Shown here: positions 6,791 to 8,830 of the stretch, piece after piece
Numbering within the stretch: position 1 is the first letter of the stretch
How the letters are laid out: each line of letters begins with the position of its first letter
Made by a program: the position numbers and the translations under genes
NCBI GenBank assembly: GCA_946618745.1
Contig: CAMOLN010000025.1
Span: 1-8,830, forward strand
Direction of reading: 5' to 3'
Length of the DNA: 8,830 nt
Source: an uncultured Alphaproteobacteria bacterium
GTDB lineage: Bacteria > Pseudomonadota > Alphaproteobacteria > RF32 > CAG-239
The notes under the pieces: model-generated
Database searches by the model: none
What the model was told of the DNA's origin: nothing
The model's input: only the letters and a program-made list of their open reading frames with translations

Positions 6791-7555
6791 CTAAACTCCG
6801 GTTTTAATAGGCCCTTGAGAATTACCATTGATAAACTGAACAACATAAGGATTATCTGTTTCATCCATTTCTTTGACCGTGCCTTGCCAGATAATTTCTC
6901 CTTTATAAAGCATAGCTATGCGGTCGGCAATCTTGCGAGCCGAGGCCATGTCATGGGTAATGGTTAAAGCCGTTGCTCCCAAACCTTTCACCGATTCAAT
7001 AATCAAATCATTAATTACATCAGCCATAATCGGATCAAGACCGGTTGTAGGTTCATCAAAAAAGATTATTTCCGGCTTGGATATAATGGCGCGAGCAAGC
7101 CCTACCCTCTTCTGCATACCGCCGGATAATTCCGCCGGAGACAGATCAGCAACTTCGGGATCAAGCCCAACCGAACGCAAGACTCTTATTGCCTCGGATT
7201 TGGCATCTTTATAGTTATAACCTTTGTTTTCCAATAAATCAAAAGCAACATTCTCCCAAACTTTTAAGCTGTCAAATAATGCTCCTCCCTGGAACAACAT
7301 TCCCATTTTAGAATGCAATTCTTCTTTGCCCTTTTCATTAATACCGACAACTTCCTTGTTATCGACCAGAATCGAACCTTCTTCAGGAGTTAACAGACCT
7401 TGAATACATTTTATCAATACAGATTTTCCGGTGCCTGAACCACCTATAACTACTAAAGATTCACCTTTGTAAATATCTAAATTAACTCCGCGTAAAACGG
7501 TCTTTTTACCAAAAGTTTTACACACATTGCTTAATTTTATTTTTACTTCTTTCAT
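6791..7555 (-). CDS. mlaF: MlaF-like ABC transporter ATP-binding protein (phospholipid/MCE transport)
   Basis: This 254-residue ATPase would power the MlaE permease in lipid transport between inner and outer membranes. Numbering from the ATG at 7555, Walker A is GGSGTGKS (38-45), the Q-loop is at Q89 in FQGGALFDSL (a feature of the MlaF/Mkl group), the signature is LSGGM (143-147), Walker B is IIFFDEP (163-169) and the switch histidine is H201. The open frame extends two codons upstream to a TTG at 7561, but AGAGGA lies seven bases before the ATG and only one base before the TTG, so the ATG is preferred. It sits 12 bases after mlaE and 2 before radA. No mlaD-type MCE-domain gene follows, which is unusual for this system. 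The stop is TAG. Confidence 0.93.
   Translation of the reverse strand: MKEVKIKLSNVCKTFGKKTVLRGVNLDIYKGESLVVIGGSGTGKSVLIKCIQGLLTPEEGSILVDNKEVVGINEKGKEELHSKMGMLFQGGALFDSLKVWENVAFDLLENKGYNYKDAKSEAIRVLRSVGLDPEVADLSPAELSGGMQKRVGLARAIISKPEIIFFDEPTTGLDPIMADVINDLIIESVKGLGATALTITHDMASARKIADRIAMLYKGEIIWQGTVKEMDETDNPYVVQFINGNSQGPIKTGV
6796..6800 (-). promoter_or_regulatory. radA ribosome binding site within the mlaF 3' end
   Basis: CGGAG on the minus strand overlaps the last two sense codons of mlaF and lies seven bases before the TTG start of radA. It supports the TTG start and ties radA expression to translation reaching the end of mlaF. Confidence 0.7.
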
Positions 7556-7562
7556 GAGCAAA

Positions 7563-7568
7563 TCCTCT
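7563..7568 (-). promoter_or_regulatory. mlaF ribosome binding site
   Basis: AGAGGA on the minus strand begins at the last base of the mlaE stop codon and stands seven bases before the ATG at 7555. It decides the start in favour of this ATG over the TTG at 7561, which would be too close. Confidence 0.75.
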
Positions 7569-8362
7569 TATCTCGAAAAGAATAATTCTGTAACTATGTA
7601 GTTGAAAATCAAAATCAGGATAGATGATGAGACAACCGCATTAGTGGTAGCTGTACCAACTCCTTGCGCACCACCGCGAGATTTATAGCCATTATAACAT
7701 CCCATTAAAGATATAATAAAGCCAAAAACTGCTGCTTTTACCACGCCGGTGGTAATATCAAGAGCTTGCAGATAGTTTAACGTGGCATTGATATAGTTAG
7801 CAGGGTTAAAACCTAATTTATAGACACCAACAACATAACCGCCGAAAATACCTATAACATCACCCATTAAAACCAATAATGGCATTACGATTAAACCTGC
7901 CCAAACTCGCGGAGCAACTAAATATTTGAATGGATTGGTAGAAAGAGTGGTTAACGCATCAATTTGTTCGGTTACGCGCATTGTTCCAATTTCGGCAGCC
8001 ATAGCAGCACCGACACGTCCTGCAACCATCAAAGCAGATAAAACCGGAGCCAATTCTCGAGTAACAGAGATAAGCACAACATTAGCCACCATTCCTTCGG
8101 CACCGACAGAAGCAAAACCGGAATAACTTTGCAAGGCAATTACCATACCGGCAAAAATAGTGGTTAACCCAACAACGGGAACCGAATAAAATCCCATATC
8201 AATAATTTGCCGTAACATATTACGCCAGTATACAGGGAAAGTAAGACAATTATAGATTGTATGAACGATAAAAATAAATAATTCTCCAACCTTAAAAATA
8301 AATCTGGTTAAAGGAACACCTTGTCGGCGCAAAAATTTCTCGACTTTTCGAAGTAATAACAT
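7568..8362 (-). CDS. mlaE: MlaE-like ABC transporter permease (phospholipid/MCE transport)
   Basis: This 264-residue inner-membrane permease is close in length to E. coli MlaE (260). It carries the family's most conserved block, RELAPVLSALMVAGRVGAAMAAEIGTM followed by VTEQIDAL, in the centre of the chain (about residues 120-160). An amphipathic N-terminus precedes several strongly hydrophobic segments: around VPVVGLTTIFAGMVIAL, around LIVMPLLVLMGDVIGIFGGYVVG, and at the C-terminus around SSSILILIFNYIVTELFF. With MlaF it forms the membrane core that works with an MCE protein (MlaD) in lipid trafficking. The open frame begins with GTG at 8371, but that GTG is part of the AGGTG ribosome binding site, which stands six bases before the ATG at 8362, so the ATG is chosen. 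The stop is TAA. Confidence 0.94.
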   Translation of the reverse strand: MLLLRKVEKFLRRQGVPLTRFIFKVGELFIFIVHTIYNCLTFPVYWRNMLRQIIDMGFYSVPVVGLTTIFAGMVIALQSYSGFASVGAEGMVANVVLISVTRELAPVLSALMVAGRVGAAMAAEIGTMRVTEQIDALTTLSTNPFKYLVAPRVWAGLIVMPLLVLMGDVIGIFGGYVVGVYKLGFNPANYINATLNYLQALDITTGVVKAAVFGFIISLMGCYNGYKSRGGAQGVGTATTNAVVSSSILILIFNYIVTELFFSR

Positions 8363-8368
8363 ATTAAA

Positions 8369-8373
8369 CACCT
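8369..8373 (-). promoter_or_regulatory. mlaE ribosome binding site
   Basis: AGGTG on the minus strand is six bases before the ATG at 8362. The in-frame GTG at 8371 lies inside it and is therefore unlikely to be the start. Confidence 0.6.
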
Positions 8374-8396
8374 AATTTTATAGTTTTTCTGCCTGT

Positions 8397-8424
8397 ATAT
8401 TACTTTAATGATATTAAAAATCAA
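8397..8424 (-). promoter_or_regulatory. weak candidate promoter for the mlaE-mlaF-radA-cvpA run
   Basis: In the 79-base gap after hprK, the minus strand has TTGATT (8424-8419) and TAATAT (8402-8397) separated by 16 bases, each four of six against the sigma-70 consensus. A short dyad, TTTAAT-ATC-ATTAAA, lies between them and could be an operator. In DNA this AT-rich, both may be chance. No intrinsic terminator is visible after hprK, so read-through from hprK is also possible. Confidence 0.3.
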
Positions 8425-8441
8425 CAGCCATTTTTAAATCA

Positions 8442-8830
8442 TCACAGCAATCTTATAGCAGCCAAGACCTTAAACGGCGCAGAATTTTCTGCAGGGTTCA
8501 ATTGAATAAGCGGAACTTTAATCTTTTCAAAGGTATAATATTCTTTTTCAGGAAGTCGTTCCGGTTGAACGGAAGATAAATTTACGACTAATTTAACAGT
8601 TGTTTTTTTGCAAAAAGGATATTTTATTATTCCAACACCTCTAATCTCTAACAAACCTTGGATATTTTTCGGACAAGATGCCGTAATATGATTATTTTTA
8701 ACAGATAAATCAACCCGGTCATCAGCAACTAATTTTGCATTACATTGTTCTATAAGTCTCAAGGCAAGATCAGACTTTCCTGCTCCGGAGTCTCCCCGCA
8801 ACAGAATTCCTTTGTTTTTACTAGTTACAC
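8442..8830 (-). CDS. hprK: HPr kinase/phosphorylase, short alphaproteobacterial type, N-terminus cut by the window edge
   Basis: The frame is open to the right edge; 128 residues are visible and the start lies outside. The TTG at 8801 falls inside the P-loop region (GILLRGDSGAGKSDLALRLIE), so it is not the start. The P-loop GDSGAGKS is followed by VADDRVDL and by LLEIRGVGI, a conserved HprK signature, then by PERLPE and a C-terminus PLIQLNP..SAPFKVLAAIRLL typical of the short, catalytic-domain-only HprK of Alphaproteobacteria (about 140-150 residues). Family knowledge: the enzyme phosphorylates and dephosphorylates a serine of HPr, the phosphocarrier, giving regulation rather than sugar uptake. 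The expected downstream neighbours (rapZ, EIIA-Man, ptsH) are absent; mlaE follows after a 79-base gap. The stop is TGA. Confidence 0.9.
   Translation of the reverse strand, partial: VTSKNKGILLRGDSGAGKSDLALRLIEQCNAKLVADDRVDLSVKNNHITASCPKNIQGLLEIRGVGIIKYPFCKKTTVKLVVNLSSVQPERLPEKEYYTFEKIKVPLIQLNPAENSAPFKVLAAIRLL

Noticed and set aside
7121..7140. CCGCCGGA direct repeat and dyad inside mlaF
   Set aside because: It encodes the conserved ABC signature region (SPAELSGGM); codon use explains the repetition.

Overview
This window is an AT-rich stretch (under about 40% G+C by eye) of a bacterial chromosome, most likely from an alphaproteobacterium. The evidence for that is the short HPr-kinase (hprK) type with its PERLPE and LIQLNP-like C-terminus, the MlaE-MlaF-RadA-CvpA run, and RecF and DnaN N-termini that look alphaproteobacterial (LTLTDYRNY and FLAPGRGLR in RecF; the start of DnaN). 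An uncultured gut-type or host-associated AT-rich lineage is plausible, but the sequence alone cannot settle the order or genus.

Layout. One gene lies on the + strand: the 3' part of an ABC exporter (bases 1-1074, truncated at the left edge). Everything else is on the - strand and is read from right to left: hprK (truncated at the right edge), mlaE, mlaF, radA, cvpA, a lipoprotein of the LivK/Peripla_BP_6 type, dnaN and recF. The exporter and recF converge and overlap tail to tail by 35 bases, leaving no room for a terminator between them.

How the genes group. mlaE-mlaF-radA-cvpA are packed with 12-, 2- and 12-base gaps, and their ribosome binding sites lie in or beside the end of the preceding gene. 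They therefore look like one transcript that combines a membrane lipid transporter core with a recombination ATPase and a small membrane protein. The lipoprotein gene follows after 61 bases and has a strong ribosome binding site. A large 18-bp inverted repeat comes just after its stop. dnaN and recF form a second, translationally coupled pair (TGATG overlap): the replication sliding clamp and its gap-repair loader partner.

Start sites. Several starts are best placed inside the longest open frames: mlaF at 7555, mlaE at 8362 and the lipoprotein at 4660. radA uses TTG. No RNA genes, insertion sequences, CRISPR arrays or phage genes were seen. There is no clear novel multi-gene system; the content is mostly housekeeping. 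The most unusual items are two perfect inverted repeats (after the lipoprotein gene and inside the recF 5' end), the orphan binding protein after cvpA, and the absence of the usual partners next to hprK and mlaEF.
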